A DNA stretch of 64,000 nt, taken from positions 2,175,001 to 2,239,000 of the forward strand of contig NZ_CP133782.1 in the NCBI RefSeq assembly GCF_034351645.1, given 5' to 3'. Positions within the stretch are counted from its first letter, which is position 1; each line of letters starts with the position of its first letter. Origin of the DNA: Pseudomonas sp. DC1.2. Lineage in GTDB: Bacteria; Pseudomonadota; Gammaproteobacteria; Pseudomonadales; Pseudomonadaceae. A program made the position numbers and the translations under genes. Positions 17,598 to 27,260 of the stretch are shown here, one piece after another. Under the pieces are notes generated by a model that worked only from the letters and a program-made list of their open reading frames with translations, had not been told where the DNA came from and ran no database searches.

Positions 17598-18347
17598 TTA
17601 AGTGCCAGGCAGCGCCAAAGGCGGGCTGGCGAAGTCAAACGCCGCTAGTTCAAACCCCTGCTCATCGACCTGCAACGCCCAACCCTGCTTGTCCCAATCG
17701 CCCAGCACAATGCGCTTGGCCGCTTGGTCAGCAATGTGCAGTTTGTGAATGGCCGGACGATGGGTGTGCCCATGGATCAGGGTTTTCACGCCGTATTCCT
17801 GCATCACCCGTGGTACTTCTTCCGGCGTGACATCCACAATGTCATTGGCTTTCATGCGCGTCTGCGCACGGCTTTCGTTGCGCAGCTTGCGCGCCAGTTT
17901 GTGCCGGGTACGTAGCGGCAGGTTGCGCAGGATAAACAGTGTGATGGGGTTACGCAGGTAACGACGCAGCTTCATATAACCCACGTCGCGGGTACAGAGG
18001 CTGTCGCCGTGCATCAACAGCACGGGCTCGCCGTTGAACTGCACGACACTCGGGTCTTTCAGCAGGGTGCAGCCAGCCTGTTTACAGAAGGCCTTGCCGA
18101 GCAAAAAATCACGATTGCCGTGCATCAAAAAAATGGCCGTGCCGCTGTCGCTAAGTTCGCGCAGGGCCTGGCAGATAGAACGTTGGAACGGTGTCATGGC
18201 GTCGTCGCCAATCCACACTTCGAAAAAGTCGCCCAGAATGTACAACGCATGCGCGGAGCGGGCGCGTCCGGCAAGCAAATCCAGAAACGCCCGGGTAATG
18301 TCCGGGCGCTCCTCTTCCAGATGCAAGTCTGAAATCAGCAGTATCAC
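17598..18347 (-). CDS. lpxH: UDP-2,3-diacylglucosamine diphosphatase
   Basis: Peripheral membrane enzyme of lipid A synthesis that converts UDP-2,3-diacylglucosamine to lipid X and UMP. Calcineurin-like metal motifs in order: ISDLHLEE at the N-terminus, [19 protein letters not shown] and HGHTHRP. 249 residues, family length. It starts with GTG that overlaps the ppiB stop (GTGA), so it is the second gene of a ppiB-lpxH operon, the usual Pseudomonas arrangement. Confidence 0.95.
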   Translation of the reverse strand: MILLISDLHLEEERPDITRAFLDLLAGRARSAHALYILGDFFEVWIGDDAMTPFQRSICQALRELSDSGTAIFLMHGNRDFLLGKAFCKQAGCTLLKDPSVVQFNGEPVLLMHGDSLCTRDVGYMKLRRYLRNPITLFILRNLPLRTRHKLARKLRNESRAQTRMKANDIVDVTPEEVPRVMQEYGVKTLIHGHTHRPAIHKLHIADQAAKRIVLGDWDKQGWALQVDEQGFELAAFDFASPPLALPGT

Positions 18348-18847
18348 TCAATGATCTCGGCTTTCTCGATGATCACGTCGTCTGCCGGAACGTCTTGGTG
18401 ACCAGACCTGGAGGTGGTCGCCACGCCTTTGATCTTATCGACGACGTCGGTGCCTTCAACGACTTTAGCGAATACGGCGTAGCCCCAGCCCTGAGTCGTC
18501 TTGGAGCTGTGGTTCAGGAAGCTGTTATCCGCCACGTTGATGAAGAACTGGGCGGAAGCCGAATGCGGCTCCATGGTGCGCGCCATGGCCACGGTGTACT
18601 TCTCGTTTGGCAGACCGTTGTCGGCCTCGTTCTGGATGCTTGGGCGCTTGTCTTTCTTTTCTTTCATGCCTGGCTCGAAACCGCCGCCCTGGACCATGAA
18701 GTTGCCGATGACACGGTGGAAAACAGTGTTTTCGTAGTGGCCGGCTTTGACGTATTCGATGAAGTTGGCAACGGTGAGCGGTGCTTTCTCAGCGTTCAGT
18801 TCCAGGACGATGTCGCCATGGTTGGTCGTCAGTTTGACTTGGGTCAT
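18344..18847 (-). CDS. ppiB: Cyclophilin-type peptidyl-prolyl isomerase
   Basis: Cytoplasmic proline isomerase assisting protein folding. Starting [23 protein letters not shown], it carries [13 protein letters not shown] (catalytic Arg), the active-site motif [17 protein letters not shown] and [15 protein letters not shown]. 167 residues, as in E. coli PpiB (164). ATG 18847 is chosen over 18916 since the extension has no cyclophilin counterpart and no signal peptide is seen. Overlaps lpxH; divergent from glnS. Confidence 0.95.
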   Translation of the reverse strand: MTQVKLTTNHGDIVLELNAEKAPLTVANFIEYVKAGHYENTVFHRVIGNFMVQGGGFEPGMKEKKDKRPSIQNEADNGLPNEKYTVAMARTMEPHSASAQFFINVADNSFLNHSSKTTQGWGYAVFAKVVEGTDVVDKIKGVATTSRSGHQDVPADDVIIEKAEIIE

Positions 18848-18984
18848 GATCGGTACTCTTTTAAGGAGAAGCGTTTTCAATGAATTCGTGGGTTTCGGGG
18901 CATTTGAACCCCTCACCGGTCCGGCCAGTATCGGCCGAGGTGCGCAGTTTAGCGTGCCGGGCGCGAAATTCGAGGCTGTTTTTC

Positions 18985-19013
18985 AAAACAGGTGCATTAA
19001 ACGCACCTGTTTT
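18985..19013. repeat. Perfect 11-bp inverted repeat between ppiB and glnS
   Basis: AAAACAGGTGC (18985-18995) and GCACCTGTTTT (19003-19013) with a 7-nt loop. It lies upstream of a candidate glnS -10 (TATGAT, 19049-19054) in the divergent intergenic region. It looks like a bidirectional terminator but no gene reads into it from either side, so an operator is also possible. Confidence 0.4.
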
Positions 19014-19113
19014 AGGACCTGCTCTGTCAGGTGCTTGAACGCATCGGCTATGATAGCGGCTTTGTTTTGTCTGGCCCTTCTTGTGGCCGCGCACTTGTCT
19101 GTTCAAGGATCCT

Positions 19114-20814
19114 ATGAGCAAGCCCACTGTCGACCCTACCTCGAATTCCAAGACTGGCCCTGCCGTGCCGGTCAATTTCCTGCGCCCGATCATCCAGGCG
19201 GACCTGGACTCGGGTAAGCACACGCAGATCGTCACCCGTTTCCCGCCTGAGCCCAATGGTTACCTGCACATCGGTCACGCCAAGTCGATTTGTGTGAACT
19301 TCGGCCTGGCCCAGGAGTTTGGCGGCGTCACGCACCTGCGCTTCGACGACACCAACCCGGCCAAGGAAGACCAGGAGTACATTGACGCGATTGAAAGCGA
19401 CGTCAAATGGCTGGGCTTCGAATGGTCCGGAGAAGTGCGCTACGCCTCGCAATATTTTGACCAGTTGCACGATTGGGCCGTCGAGTTGATCAAGGCCGGC
19501 AAGGCCTACGTCGATGATCTTAGCCCGGAACAAGCCAAGGAATACCGTGGCAGCCTGACCGAACCAGGCAAGAACAGCCCGTTCCGCGGCCGCTCCGTAG
19601 AAGAAAACCTCGACTGGTTTGCCCGCATGAAGGCTGGCGAATTCCAGGACGGCGCACGTGTACTGCGGGCCAAGATCGACATGGCTTCGCCGAACATGAA
19701 CCTGCGTGATCCGATCATGTATCGCATCCGTCACGCTCACCACCACCAGACCGGTGACAAGTGGTGCATCTACCCGAACTACGACTTCACTCACGGTCAG
19801 TCGGACGCCATCGAAGGCATCACCCATTCGATCTGCACCCTGGAGTTCGAAAGCCATCGTCCGCTGTACGAGTGGTTCCTCGACGCTTTGCCAGTGCCGG
19901 CACACCCGCGTCAGTACGAATTCAGCCGCCTGAACCTGAACTACACGATCACCAGCAAGCGCAAGCTCAAGCAACTGGTCGATGAAAAGCACGTGTTCGG
20001 CTGGGACGATCCGCGCATGTCCACGCTGTCGGGCTTCCGCCGCCGTGGCTACACGCCTGCGTCGATCCGCAATTTCTGCGACATGGTCGGCACCAACCGT
20101 TCTGACGGCGTTGTCGATTTCGGCATGCTCGAGTTCAGCATCCGTCAGGATCTGGACCAGAACGCTCCGCGCGCCATGTGCGTGCTGCGCCCGTTGAAGG
20201 TGGTGATCACCAACTACCCGGAAGATCAGGTCGAGAACCTCGAACTGCCGCGTCATCCGCAGAAAGAAGAACTAGGCGTGCGCAAGCTGCCGTTCGCCCG
20301 TGAAATCTACATCGACCACGATGACTTCATGGAAGAGCCGCCAAAAGGCTACAAACGCCTTGAACCCAACGGCGAAGTGCGTCTGCGCGGCAGCTACGTG
20401 ATCCGCGCCGACGAAGCGATCAAGGACGCCGATGGCAATATCGTCGAGCTGCGCTGCTCCTACGACCCGCAAACGCTGGGCAAGAACCCTGAAGGTCGCA
20501 AGGTCAAAGGCGTGGTTCACTGGGTGCCGGCGGCGGCCAGCGTCGAGTGCGAAGTGCGCCTGTACGATCGTCTGTTCCGTTCGGCCAACCCTGAGAAGGC
20601 CGAAGACAGCGCCAGTTTCCTGGACAACATCAACCCTGACTCGCTGCAAGTTCTTACCGGTTGTCGTGCTGAACCCTCGCTGGGCAATGCACAGCCGGAA
20701 GACCGTTTCCAGTTCGAGCGCGAAGGTTACTTCTGCGCGGATATCAAGGACTCGAAACCGGGCGCTCCGGTATTCAACCGTACCGTGACCTTGCGTGATT
20801 CGTGGGGCCAGTGA
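19114..20814 (+). CDS. glnS: Glutaminyl-tRNA synthetase
   Basis: Charges tRNA-Gln with glutamine in the cytoplasm. Class I signatures: [15 protein letters not shown] near residue 45 (HIGH) and the KMSKS equivalent ITSKRKLK at about 270; the C-terminal half holds the anticodon-binding beta barrels. 566 residues, close to the Pseudomonas norm (556). Start ATG 19114 has AAGGA seven bases upstream; the in-frame ATG 19081 gives a non-homologous extension. cysS follows after 9 bp, probably co-transcribed. Confidence 0.97.
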   Translation: MSKPTVDPTSNSKTGPAVPVNFLRPIIQADLDSGKHTQIVTRFPPEPNGYLHIGHAKSICVNFGLAQEFGGVTHLRFDDTNPAKEDQEYIDAIESDVKWLGFEWSGEVRYASQYFDQLHDWAVELIKAGKAYVDDLSPEQAKEYRGSLTEPGKNSPFRGRSVEENLDWFARMKAGEFQDGARVLRAKIDMASPNMNLRDPIMYRIRHAHHHQTGDKWCIYPNYDFTHGQSDAIEGITHSICTLEFESHRPLYEWFLDALPVPAHPRQYEFSRLNLNYTITSKRKLKQLVDEKHVFGWDDPRMSTLSGFRRRGYTPASIRNFCDMVGTNRSDGVVDFGMLEFSIRQDLDQNAPRAMCVLRPLKVVITNYPEDQVENLELPRHPQKEELGVRKLPFAREIYIDHDDFMEEPPKGYKRLEPNGEVRLRGSYVIRADEAIKDADGNIVELRCSYDPQTLGKNPEGRKVKGVVHWVPAAASVECEVRLYDRLFRSANPEKAEDSASFLDNINPDSLQVLTGCRAEPSLGNAQPEDRFQFEREGYFCADIKDSKPGAPVFNRTVTLRDSWGQ

Positions 20815-20823
20815 TTCCAGGAA

Positions 20824-22215
20824 ATGACTAAAGTGCTATCGATCTACAACACGCTCACCAAGAGCAAAGAAGTCTTCAAACCGCTGGATGGCAACAATGT
20901 GCGCATGTACGTCTGCGGGATGACCGTGTACGACTACTGCCACATTGGCCACGGCCGCAGCATGGTCGCGTTTGACCTGGTGACCCGCTGGTTGCGGTTC
21001 AGCGGTTACAACCTGACTTACGTGCGCAACATCACCGATATCGAAGACAAGATCATCAATCGGGCCAAGGAGAACGGCGAGCCGTTCGACGTGCTGACCG
21101 AGCGCATGATCACCGCGATGCATGAGGACGAGGCACGCCTCAACATCCTCAAGCCGGACATGGAGCCGCGGGCCACCGATCATATTCCGGGCATGCTAAG
21201 CATGATCCAGACCCTGATCGACAAGGGTTACGCCTACGCACCGGGCAATGGCGACGTGTATTACCGCGTCGCCAAGTTCATGGGATACGGCAAGCTGTCG
21301 CGCAAAAAAATCGAAGACCTGCGCATCGGCGCCCGCATCGAAGTCGACGAGTCGAAACAGGACCCGCTGGACTTCGTGCTGTGGAAAGGCGTCAAACCGG
21401 GCGAGCCGAGCTGGGAATCACCATGGGGCGCGGGGCGTCCGGGCTGGCACATCGAGTGCTCGGTGATGTCGACCTGCTGCCTGGGCGAAACCTTCGACAT
21501 TCATGGCGGCGGCAGCGACCTTGAGTTCCCGCACCATGAAAACGAAATTGCCCAGAGCGAAGCCGCGACCGGCAAGGCCTACGCTAACGCGTGGATGCAT
21601 TGCGGCATGATTCGCATCAATGGCGAGAAGATGTCCAAGTCCTTGAACAACTTCTTCACCATCCGCGATGTGCTTGAAAAGTACCACCCGGAAGTCGTGC
21701 GTTACCTGCTGGTGTCGAGCCACTACCGCAGCGCCATCAACTACTCGGAAGACAACCTCAAGGACGCCAAAGGCGCACTCGAGCGTTTCTACCACGCGCT
21801 GAAAGGTCTGCCGAACGTGGCGCCGGCCGGGGGCGAGGCGTTTGTCGAGCGTTTCACTCAGGTGATGAACGACGACTTCGGCACGCCGGAAGCCTGTGCG
21901 GTGCTGTTCGAGATGGTCCGCGAAATCAACCGTCTGCGCGAGAGCGATCTCAATGCAGCGGCAGGTCTGGCGGCACGCTTGAAGGAACTGGCCAGCGTGC
22001 TGGGTGTGTTGCAGCTCGAAGCCGATGACTTTTTGCAGGCTGGCGCTGCAGGCCGGGTTGACGCGGCTGAGGTTGATGCGCTGATTCAGGCGCGTCTGGC
22101 AGCACGTGCTGGTAAAGACTGGGCCGAATCCGACCGCATCCGCGACCAGCTCACCGCCATGGGCGTGGTGCTGGAAGACGGCAAGGGCGGCACAACTTGG
22201 CGTCTGGCTGACTGA
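20824..22215 (+). CDS. cysS: Cysteinyl-tRNA synthetase
   Basis: Charges tRNA-Cys. 463 residues (E. coli 461). Zinc ligand Cys in [13 protein letters not shown] motif CHIGHGRS, further zinc ligands in IECSVMS and [13 protein letters not shown], and KMSKS motif [11 protein letters not shown]. The 9-bp spacing to glnS indicates one transcript, closed by the terminator at 22236. Confidence 0.97.
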   Translation: MTKVLSIYNTLTKSKEVFKPLDGNNVRMYVCGMTVYDYCHIGHGRSMVAFDLVTRWLRFSGYNLTYVRNITDIEDKIINRAKENGEPFDVLTERMITAMHEDEARLNILKPDMEPRATDHIPGMLSMIQTLIDKGYAYAPGNGDVYYRVAKFMGYGKLSRKKIEDLRIGARIEVDESKQDPLDFVLWKGVKPGEPSWESPWGAGRPGWHIECSVMSTCCLGETFDIHGGGSDLEFPHHENEIAQSEAATGKAYANAWMHCGMIRINGEKMSKSLNNFFTIRDVLEKYHPEVVRYLLVSSHYRSAINYSEDNLKDAKGALERFYHALKGLPNVAPAGGEAFVERFTQVMNDDFGTPEACAVLFEMVREINRLRESDLNAAAGLAARLKELASVLGVLQLEADDFLQAGAAGRVDAAEVDALIQARLAARAGKDWAESDRIRDQLTAMGVVLEDGKGGTTWRLAD

Positions 22216-22235
22216 TTGGGTTATTCGTTACAAAC

Positions 22236-22263
22236 AAAAACCCGCCTTGTGCGGGTTTTTTTT
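22236..22263 (+). terminator. Intrinsic terminator, bidirectional (cysS / uppP)
   Basis: AAAAACCCGC, loop CTTGT, GCGGGTTTTT followed by TTT. A short GC stem with A tract before and T tract after, placed between convergent cysS and uppP, so it can serve both. Confidence 0.88.
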
Positions 22264-22293
22264 GGGGCGTAGCGCTATGGTCGTTGCGGTGAC

Positions 22294-23166
22294 TTAGCTC
22301 AAGAGTCCGGTACTGACAGCCACAATCAGGAAAATCCCCAGCGCCGCGCGGTAAATCACAAACGGCCAGGTGGAGAACTTTTCCAGGAACTTCATCAGGC
22401 CCCAGATGGCGAAGAACGCCGAGACACTGGCGACTACCAGACCAAAAATCAGATGGGCCCAGGCCTCCGCCGGGAGCTGCGCATGGAACAACACCCACAG
22501 TTCTTTGAGGCCGGCCAAAGCGATAGCGGGCAGACCCAGCAGGAACGAAAAGCGCGCTGCTTCTTCGCGCTTGAAGTTGAGGAACAATGCAGCGGTCAGG
22601 GTTGAGCCGGAACGGGAAACCCCAGGGATCAGCGCCCCGACTTGAGCAATACCGACAATCAACGCATCCCGCAGGCGCATTTCGCCAACGGTGCGGCGGT
22701 GCCGGCAACTGAGTTCGGCAGCGGCCATTAGAACGGCCATCACCACGCATGAAATCCCGATCACCATCAGGCCTCTCAACGGCGAGTTGCAGGCATTGAG
22801 CGTCGATGACAAGGCAAGCCCTGCGATACCAATCGGAATGGTCGCCAGCACGATGGCAACGGCCAGCTTGAACCACTGGTTGTTGTAATCTCCCTGGCGC
22901 ACGGCGCCTACACTGCCGGTAACAACCTGCCTCACATCCCGCCAGAAGTAACTGACCACCGCCGCCAGTGCGGCCAGTTGCATGGCGGCGGAAAACGCCG
23001 AGCCAGGATCAGGCCAGCCAAGCAGGGCGGGTACGATTCGCATGTGCGCAGTGGAAGACACGGGTAACAGCTCGGTGATGCCTTGAATGATGCCCAGGAT
23101 GCCGATTTGCAGGTAATCCAGAGAGGCGAAGCCGATATCAAGGCCGGCGGAACAGATGTTTGTCAA
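22294..23166 (-). CDS. uppP: Undecaprenyl-diphosphate phosphatase
   Basis: Integral membrane enzyme recycling the C55 lipid carrier for cell-wall synthesis; overexpression confers bacitracin resistance. 290 residues with about eight membrane helices. Both active-site regions are visible: GIIQGITELLPVSSTAH near residue 28 (the EGxTExLPVSSxxH type with Gln for the first Glu) and IPGVSRSGST near 180. It belongs to the slightly longer BacA variant seen next to other paralogues. Convergent with cysS, single-gene unit. Confidence 0.93.
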   Translation of the reverse strand: MTNICSAGLDIGFASLDYLQIGILGIIQGITELLPVSSTAHMRIVPALLGWPDPGSAFSAAMQLAALAAVVSYFWRDVRQVVTGSVGAVRQGDYNNQWFKLAVAIVLATIPIGIAGLALSSTLNACNSPLRGLMVIGISCVVMAVLMAAAELSCRHRRTVGEMRLRDALIVGIAQVGALIPGVSRSGSTLTAALFLNFKREEAARFSFLLGLPAIALAGLKELWVLFHAQLPAEAWAHLIFGLVVASVSAFFAIWGLMKFLEKFSTWPFVIYRAALGIFLIVAVSTGLLS

Positions 23167-23390
23167 AGCACTTATCCTGTGAGAATAAGAGGGGAGGGAG
23201 GTGTTTGGTTCAAGACAAGCAGGTCTAAACGCAGAAACATTTCGTCACGTTTAGCTGGCGCAGTCAACTCACGGATAGGCGCAGGTGTTTTGCAGAACAA
23301 AATTTGCATTGAACGCTCGCCAATCGACAACGGATTAGTCCCCCCCGGTGGTGGAGTCAGGAGGGGAAATCAATAAAAACCCAAACGCAA

Positions 23391-23414
23391 AAACGGCCCC
23401 CGAAGGTGCCGTTT
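23391..23414. terminator. Terminator hairpin at the left island edge, 5' exon of the intron remnant
   Basis: AAACGGC (23391-23397), loop CCCCGAAGGT, GCCGTTT (23408-23414), with an A-run before it. Class C group II introns insert just after such hairpins, and the intron begins six bases on. The segment CGAAGGTGCCGTTT (23401-23414) recurs at 28269-28282 beside nuoN, at the other end of the island. Confidence 0.7.
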
Positions 23415-23419
23415 ATGTT

Positions 23420-24050
23420 ATGCGCCCAGCATGGGCGCAATCTTGCGGGTGAAAGTCCCGCCGTAAGCTGGCCACAGCGAACGAAGTGAAGCGCAACTGC
23501 ATGAGGGTGCGCTATGCCGACGATGCGAACGTCTATGTTCGCAGCCGGAAGGCAGGCGAGTGAGTCATGGCCCTGCTCAGGCGTCTGTATGAGAAGCTGC
23601 ACTTGAGTGTCAACGAGAGCAAAAGTGCGGTGGCCAGTGCGTTTGGTCGCAAGTTTCTGGGCCACGCTTTCTGGGCATCTCCACAAGGCGTCAAAAGAGC
23701 AGTGGCGGTCAAGGCGCGCAAGCAGTTCAAACAGCGGATACGCGAACTCACTCGTCGCTCAGGCGGTCGCAGTATGCGACAGGTTGTCGAGAACCGTGGG
23801 ACGACGATCTATCACGAACTGCGGGCCTTGGAAGCCAGCAGTCAATCCGCCCGGAAAGTAGCGGCCAATTCGTGTAGCTGGTGGCGTAACAGCCGCTTTG
23901 AGCTGAATCGTGTGCTGGATATTGCGTGGTTCGACAGGCTGGGACTGGTGCGACTCTCATAACCTCAATCTCTCGAACCGCCCGGTGCGGACCCGCATGC
24001 CGGGTGGTGTTGCAGCGGAACGGCCTGTGAAGGCCGTCCCCTATGCCGAT
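23420..24050 (+). mobile_element. Internally deleted group II intron (class C-like)
   Basis: The 5' end shows the first intron helices: GCGCCC-AGCAT-GGGCGC (23422-23438) and GCGGG-TGAAAGT-CCCGC, then GAACGAAGTGAAGCGCAACTG. At about 23506 the RNA domain I breaks and jumps directly into the reverse transcriptase catalytic motif, so most of domains I-III and the first half of the ORF are missing. The 3' end is preserved: a domain V-like hairpin (GAACCGCCCGG ... GGGTGGTG, 23975-24008) and domain VI ending CTATGCCGAT at about 24050. The first base appears to be A rather than the usual G. It cannot splice or move by itself. Confidence 0.82.
23501..23962 (+). pseudogene. Group II intron maturase/reverse transcriptase fragment
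   Basis: One frame reads RVRYADDANVYVRSRKAGE, then an in-frame TGA at 23561-23563, then VMALLRRLYEKLHLSVNESK, continuing through GRKFLGHAFW (thumb/maturase X) to WFDRLGLVRLS. YADD is the polymerase metal-binding motif. The TGA replaces a codon that is Arg in related maturases (CGA to TGA would do it, from general knowledge of the family). The finger domain and everything N-terminal are deleted. Confidence 0.85.
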
Positions 24051-24204
24051 TGGTCTGCGCTTCTAATCCTACACCTTGAACAAACGCTCGACGCTGACTC
24101 GCGACAGACTGCTGCCCAGCAAATTGTTGGCCCGACGGTTGCTAAAACGAATTGCTGAAATCGTGGGTGAATGCGCGTAAGTAAAACAGCGCCGTAACCT
24201 TGTT

Positions 24205-25086
24205 TTACTGCACCTTCGGAAGCCGTTTTTTGTTAGTGCCGCAGCCTCGCTTCAGTGAGTGACGCACCGTTTTCACGATCGCCCGGTCGAAAGCGTTATG
24301 CCCGGCGTGAAGCAATCGACAACGTATGCTTTGGCGTTGACGAAGCCAGCGCAGGCTCGCCATGCCAAAACGGTCTTTCGTGCCTTGTATGACTTCGGTG
24401 TTGGCATCGACGACCAGACCCTCGTCCGTATGGGTAAAGAAGTAGTGATTAACGTGGTAGTGCAATTCCAGGCGAATCGCCCGGACCGCTTCCTGGTCGG
24501 CGAAGTGTTCGAGTGCGCTTGGGTCCATCGATTGCCCGTTCAATTTTAAAATAGCCTTCAACCAGCCAATGGCAGCTTGACGTTGTTGTGCTTCGCAACC
24601 GTTGTTCAGGATCTGGTAGATCGAACGTGCGCGGGGCCCGGCTAAAGCATCGCTCAAGGTCTTGTCATAGGCGCGGACATTCTGCGCAAACGGCACAAAT
24701 ACCGACACCAGCGTGGTCTTCAGCAGGGCGTCCGGGTAGCGTTGCTGGTATTGAATGGCCAGCCAACTGCCCCAGGAGACTCCCAATAAACTGATTTTTT
24801 GGAAGCCGAAATATCGCCGCAGGGCATCGATGTCCTCGACGCATTGCCCAGTGTTGTTGTGTTGAAGCTGGCCTTGGGGCATCGAGCGACCGCCGCCGCG
24901 CTGGTCGAACAGGATGATGTCGAAACAGCACAAGTCGAAGAACTCCAGGTGATGGCGGGAACTGCGACCTCCCGGGCCCCCGTGCAGGAAAAATACCGGT
25001 TCGGTGCCGGGTGTGCCATGCCGCTCCCAATAGAGCTGGTGGCCATCACAGGTCGGGAAGTAGCCAATGTTCGGGGAAGTCAGCAT
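24205..25086 (-). CDS. Alpha/beta hydrolase, proline iminopeptidase-like, last gene of YcaO operon
   Basis: 293 residues with Pip-family features: oxyanion-loop HGGPGG (35-40), DQRGGGRS (61-68), nucleophile elbow GVSWGS with Ser104, likely acid Asp238 (GTKDRF) and His263 (AGHNAF). No signal peptide, so cytoplasmic. Its ATG overlaps the methyltransferase stop (ATGA). In a RiPP setting it could trim the N-terminus or release a follower; in bottromycin synthesis an alpha/beta-hydrolase-fold protein (BotH) acts as an epimerase, so proteolysis is not certain. The C-terminal tail after 275 is basic and unlike Pip. The stop codon lies in an inverted repeat (GTAAAACA 24181-24188, TGTTTTAC 24201-24208), a weak terminator. 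Confidence 0.82.
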   Translation of the reverse strand: MLTSPNIGYFPTCDGHQLYWERHGTPGTEPVFFLHGGPGGRSSRHHLEFFDLCCFDIILFDQRGGGRSMPQGQLQHNNTGQCVEDIDALRRYFGFQKISLLGVSWGSWLAIQYQQRYPDALLKTTLVSVFVPFAQNVRAYDKTLSDALAGPRARSIYQILNNGCEAQQRQAAIGWLKAILKLNGQSMDPSALEHFADQEAVRAIRLELHYHVNHYFFTHTDEGLVVDANTEVIQGTKDRFGMASLRWLRQRQSIRCRLLHAGHNAFDRAIVKTVRHSLKRGCGTNKKRLPKVQ

Positions 25087-25985
25087 CAGGCAGGAACCCG
25101 TAGCTGATAAAACTCGAACAGCTCTGATTGTCCTTCACGGGCGGCGACGCTAGAGATGAGGTGCAGTTTGAGTGTCTGCGCAAGGTAGGGCATGGCGAGC
25201 AGTACCGGTGTGTGACCGAAAATCAGTAGCGTACCGCCCGGTTTTACACAGGGAATCAGGGCCTGCAATGTCCGCTGCGCTTGCTTGCGGGTCATGACTT
25301 CGGCGTTGAGGAAGCGAGCGATTAACACATCACAGCGAATGCCTGTCGAGGCGATATTGCAGGCATCGCTCAAGAAAAAATCGACAGATGAACAACCGTG
25401 ACGGAGCTTGGCATGGTCGATCATCGACGGCGAACGATCAGACCCCAGGCAGCGGCGATCCGGGAGTTCTCGGGCTAGGTGGGCAATGAACTCACCCGTC
25501 GAACAGGCTGGGTCATGGATCACCGCGCCGGGGCTCGCCATCGTTTTGAGCAAGGTCGCGCAGTACTGGCGCAAATGCGTTTCGTCGGCATCCAGCTGCT
25601 TGGCGAGCGACTCGTCGCAGTGCCAGTACTGCAAAGGGCACACCTCTTCCAGCCCGGCGTCATCAACGACCGGAAACGGGAAGCAGATCTCGCTGTCAGG
25701 TTGAGCCTGTGCGATGTTGAAGGTTGTTTCTTTATCTTGCAGGGTGACCTGCCGAAAATAGACGGCGACGCCTTCATTGCTCCAATGCAGTTGCGTGAGC
25801 GGTCCGAGCAACATCCACGGTTTGAGCAGGCTGCTGATGTAGCGCCCGCCACAGTGATCCTGTTGCAGGATTTTTCGGCCAACCCAGTCGCTGCCGTTTA
25901 CTCGCAAGACAAACAGATGATGCAATCCGGGGCCCAGAGGTTCGAGGTGGCGATTGAGCTCGCCGGCTTCAAATTGTGTGTTCAT
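25086..25985 (-). CDS. Class I SAM-dependent methyltransferase in YcaO operon
   Basis: 299 residues. The C-terminal half is a Rossmann methyltransferase: motif I DPACSTGEF (158-166), acidic loop around GSDRSPSMIDHAK, CDVLIARFLNAE (motif IV region) and KPGGTLLIFGHTP. The first about 130 residues have no motif I recognise and may bind the substrate peptide. It overlaps YcaO upstream (ATGA) and the hydrolase downstream (ATGA), so all three are translationally coupled. Predicted role: methylation of the peptide product or an intermediate (inference from context). Target atom unknown. Confidence 0.82.
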   Translation of the reverse strand: MNTQFEAGELNRHLEPLGPGLHHLFVLRVNGSDWVGRKILQQDHCGGRYISSLLKPWMLLGPLTQLHWSNEGVAVYFRQVTLQDKETTFNIAQAQPDSEICFPFPVVDDAGLEEVCPLQYWHCDESLAKQLDADETHLRQYCATLLKTMASPGAVIHDPACSTGEFIAHLARELPDRRCLGSDRSPSMIDHAKLRHGCSSVDFFLSDACNIASTGIRCDVLIARFLNAEVMTRKQAQRTLQALIPCVKPGGTLLIFGHTPVLLAMPYLAQTLKLHLISSVAAREGQSELFEFYQLRVPA

Positions 25986-27217
25986 TGCGCGCCCCTGTAT
26001 TTGTTTTCCAGGCGCCGTCCCCGGGCTTGAGCGACTACGACATTGCCGCTGGATACCACAAAAAAGCGTTCCAACCCCGGAATCACAACGTTGACCAACG
26101 TGGTGCCAAGTGCAGTCCGGTGAACGCGTGAAATACCCAGAGAACGCCCATGGCGGAGCAGGTCTTTGGCCAGCAGGTCAATCTGCTCGGCTAAGGGTTG
26201 TTCAATAGCCGCTTCGGGCAACTCAACGGTTTGTTGTTCACACAGTTGCAGCAGCGGGTAGGGATCGAATCGCAGGCAACGCAGTAAGCGGGGGAAGTTC
26301 ATTAAATGACGTTGGGCATTGCTCAGATAGTGGTTGAGTTCAGGCTCCAAGGCCGTGTGATGCAACTGAACCAGTTCGGTCAGGGCGCGCCACGCACCGT
26401 GTCGGGCGTTGAGGGAGCAGCCGCTGCCGAAGACCTTGGGAAGGGGGCCAGGCGTGGTAGAAAAGGCCAGGAAAGTTCGCGCCAGGAACTCGCTGCTGAT
26501 ATCGACAAGCACAATGCCCGACCCGATTTCTGCTTCGGCGTCCGACCACAGTCGGCCCAGCGCTTCATGATCGGCGGGCCTTGCAACAAGACGCAGGGGC
26601 GCGTGGTTTTCGTAGTAAAACTGATCCAGCAGAAACAACGACACTGCATCGCGTTCGATGCATTCATTCGTCGCGTGCAGGACCGCCTCGTTGTCAGTAG
26701 CGCCAATCGCTGTTCCGCTGTTGCTGGCATAACGTTGCAGAGCGCGATAGTTGGTGGTGTCTTGAGGCAGGGGCTGACGTGAATAGCCTGGGATGCACAG
26801 CGCCATTGGGTAATAAAACGAAGCGTGTGTAATGGCGTCGGTGAACGTCCGGCATGCGGTCACGGCGTCGAGTTGTGCGGTGATAAGAGACAGTACGCTA
26901 TCGTCGGCGAAGAGTGGCTTCTGGGAAAAATACTGAGGATTCAGATAGTCAATGCCCGGGCCAGTGAAGTGCTCACTCAAGTAGTGTTCCAGGGTTTCGT
27001 ACAGCGCGCCGATACGGGCAGGTTGCGGGTATCCCTTGCCCGCCCCCCTGGCGATGCGAGGAGGGTCGGTCGCACTGACGGCGGCCTGCACCGCGACGAT
27101 CCGCTGACCGAGTGTGCGGGTCTCGACGCTGAGTCCCAATGCCTCCAGATCCGCCAGTATTCGCTGTTCAGCCTGTTCCAGCGCCAGTTCTCGTTCGGCA
27201 ATAGTGAACGTGTCCAT
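25982..27217 (-). CDS. Stand-alone YcaO-domain protein
   Basis: ATP-dependent enzyme family that phosphorylates peptide backbone amides, making azolines, thioamides or amidines. 411 residues from ATG 27217, which has AAGGGA seven bases upstream; ATG 27247 lies in the palindrome and lacks an RBS. YcaO ATP-site segments are visible: RGAGKGYPQPARIGALYETL (about 57-76), NSGTAIGATDNEA (about 166-178) and NECIERDA (about 184-191). The C-terminus ends without the Pro-rich PxPxP tail typical of azoline-forming members, and no E1-like/ThiF or TfuA partner is encoded nearby. That pattern resembles the bottromycin YcaOs, suggesting an unusual chemistry. Confidence 0.88.
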   Translation of the reverse strand: MDTFTIAERELALEQAEQRILADLEALGLSVETRTLGQRIVAVQAAVSATDPPRIARGAGKGYPQPARIGALYETLEHYLSEHFTGPGIDYLNPQYFSQKPLFADDSVLSLITAQLDAVTACRTFTDAITHASFYYPMALCIPGYSRQPLPQDTTNYRALQRYASNSGTAIGATDNEAVLHATNECIERDAVSLFLLDQFYYENHAPLRLVARPADHEALGRLWSDAEAEIGSGIVLVDISSEFLARTFLAFSTTPGPLPKVFGSGCSLNARHGAWRALTELVQLHHTALEPELNHYLSNAQRHLMNFPRLLRCLRFDPYPLLQLCEQQTVELPEAAIEQPLAEQIDLLAKDLLRHGRSLGISRVHRTALGTTLVNVVIPGLERFFVVSSGNVVVAQARGRRLENKYRGAQ

Positions 27218-27236
27218 GATTCGTTCCCTTGAGAAA

Positions 27237-27256
27237 CGGGGGGCCATGGCCCCCCG
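27237..27256 (-). terminator. Perfect 20-bp palindrome between precursor and YcaO
   Basis: CGGGGGGCCATGGCCCCCCG lies 4 bp after the peptide stop. As RNA it forms a very strong hairpin, followed by only three U residues, so it should be an attenuator or 3' stabiliser that leaves peptide mRNA in excess over enzyme mRNA, as seen in many RiPP operons. Confidence 0.7.
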
Positions 27257-27260
27257 ATTG

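Noticed and set aside
24051..24204. Short open stretch (TTG 24077 to TAA 24180) after the intron
   Set aside because: It reads like the C-terminal end of a basic protein but has no start with RBS and no family I recognise; left unannotated.
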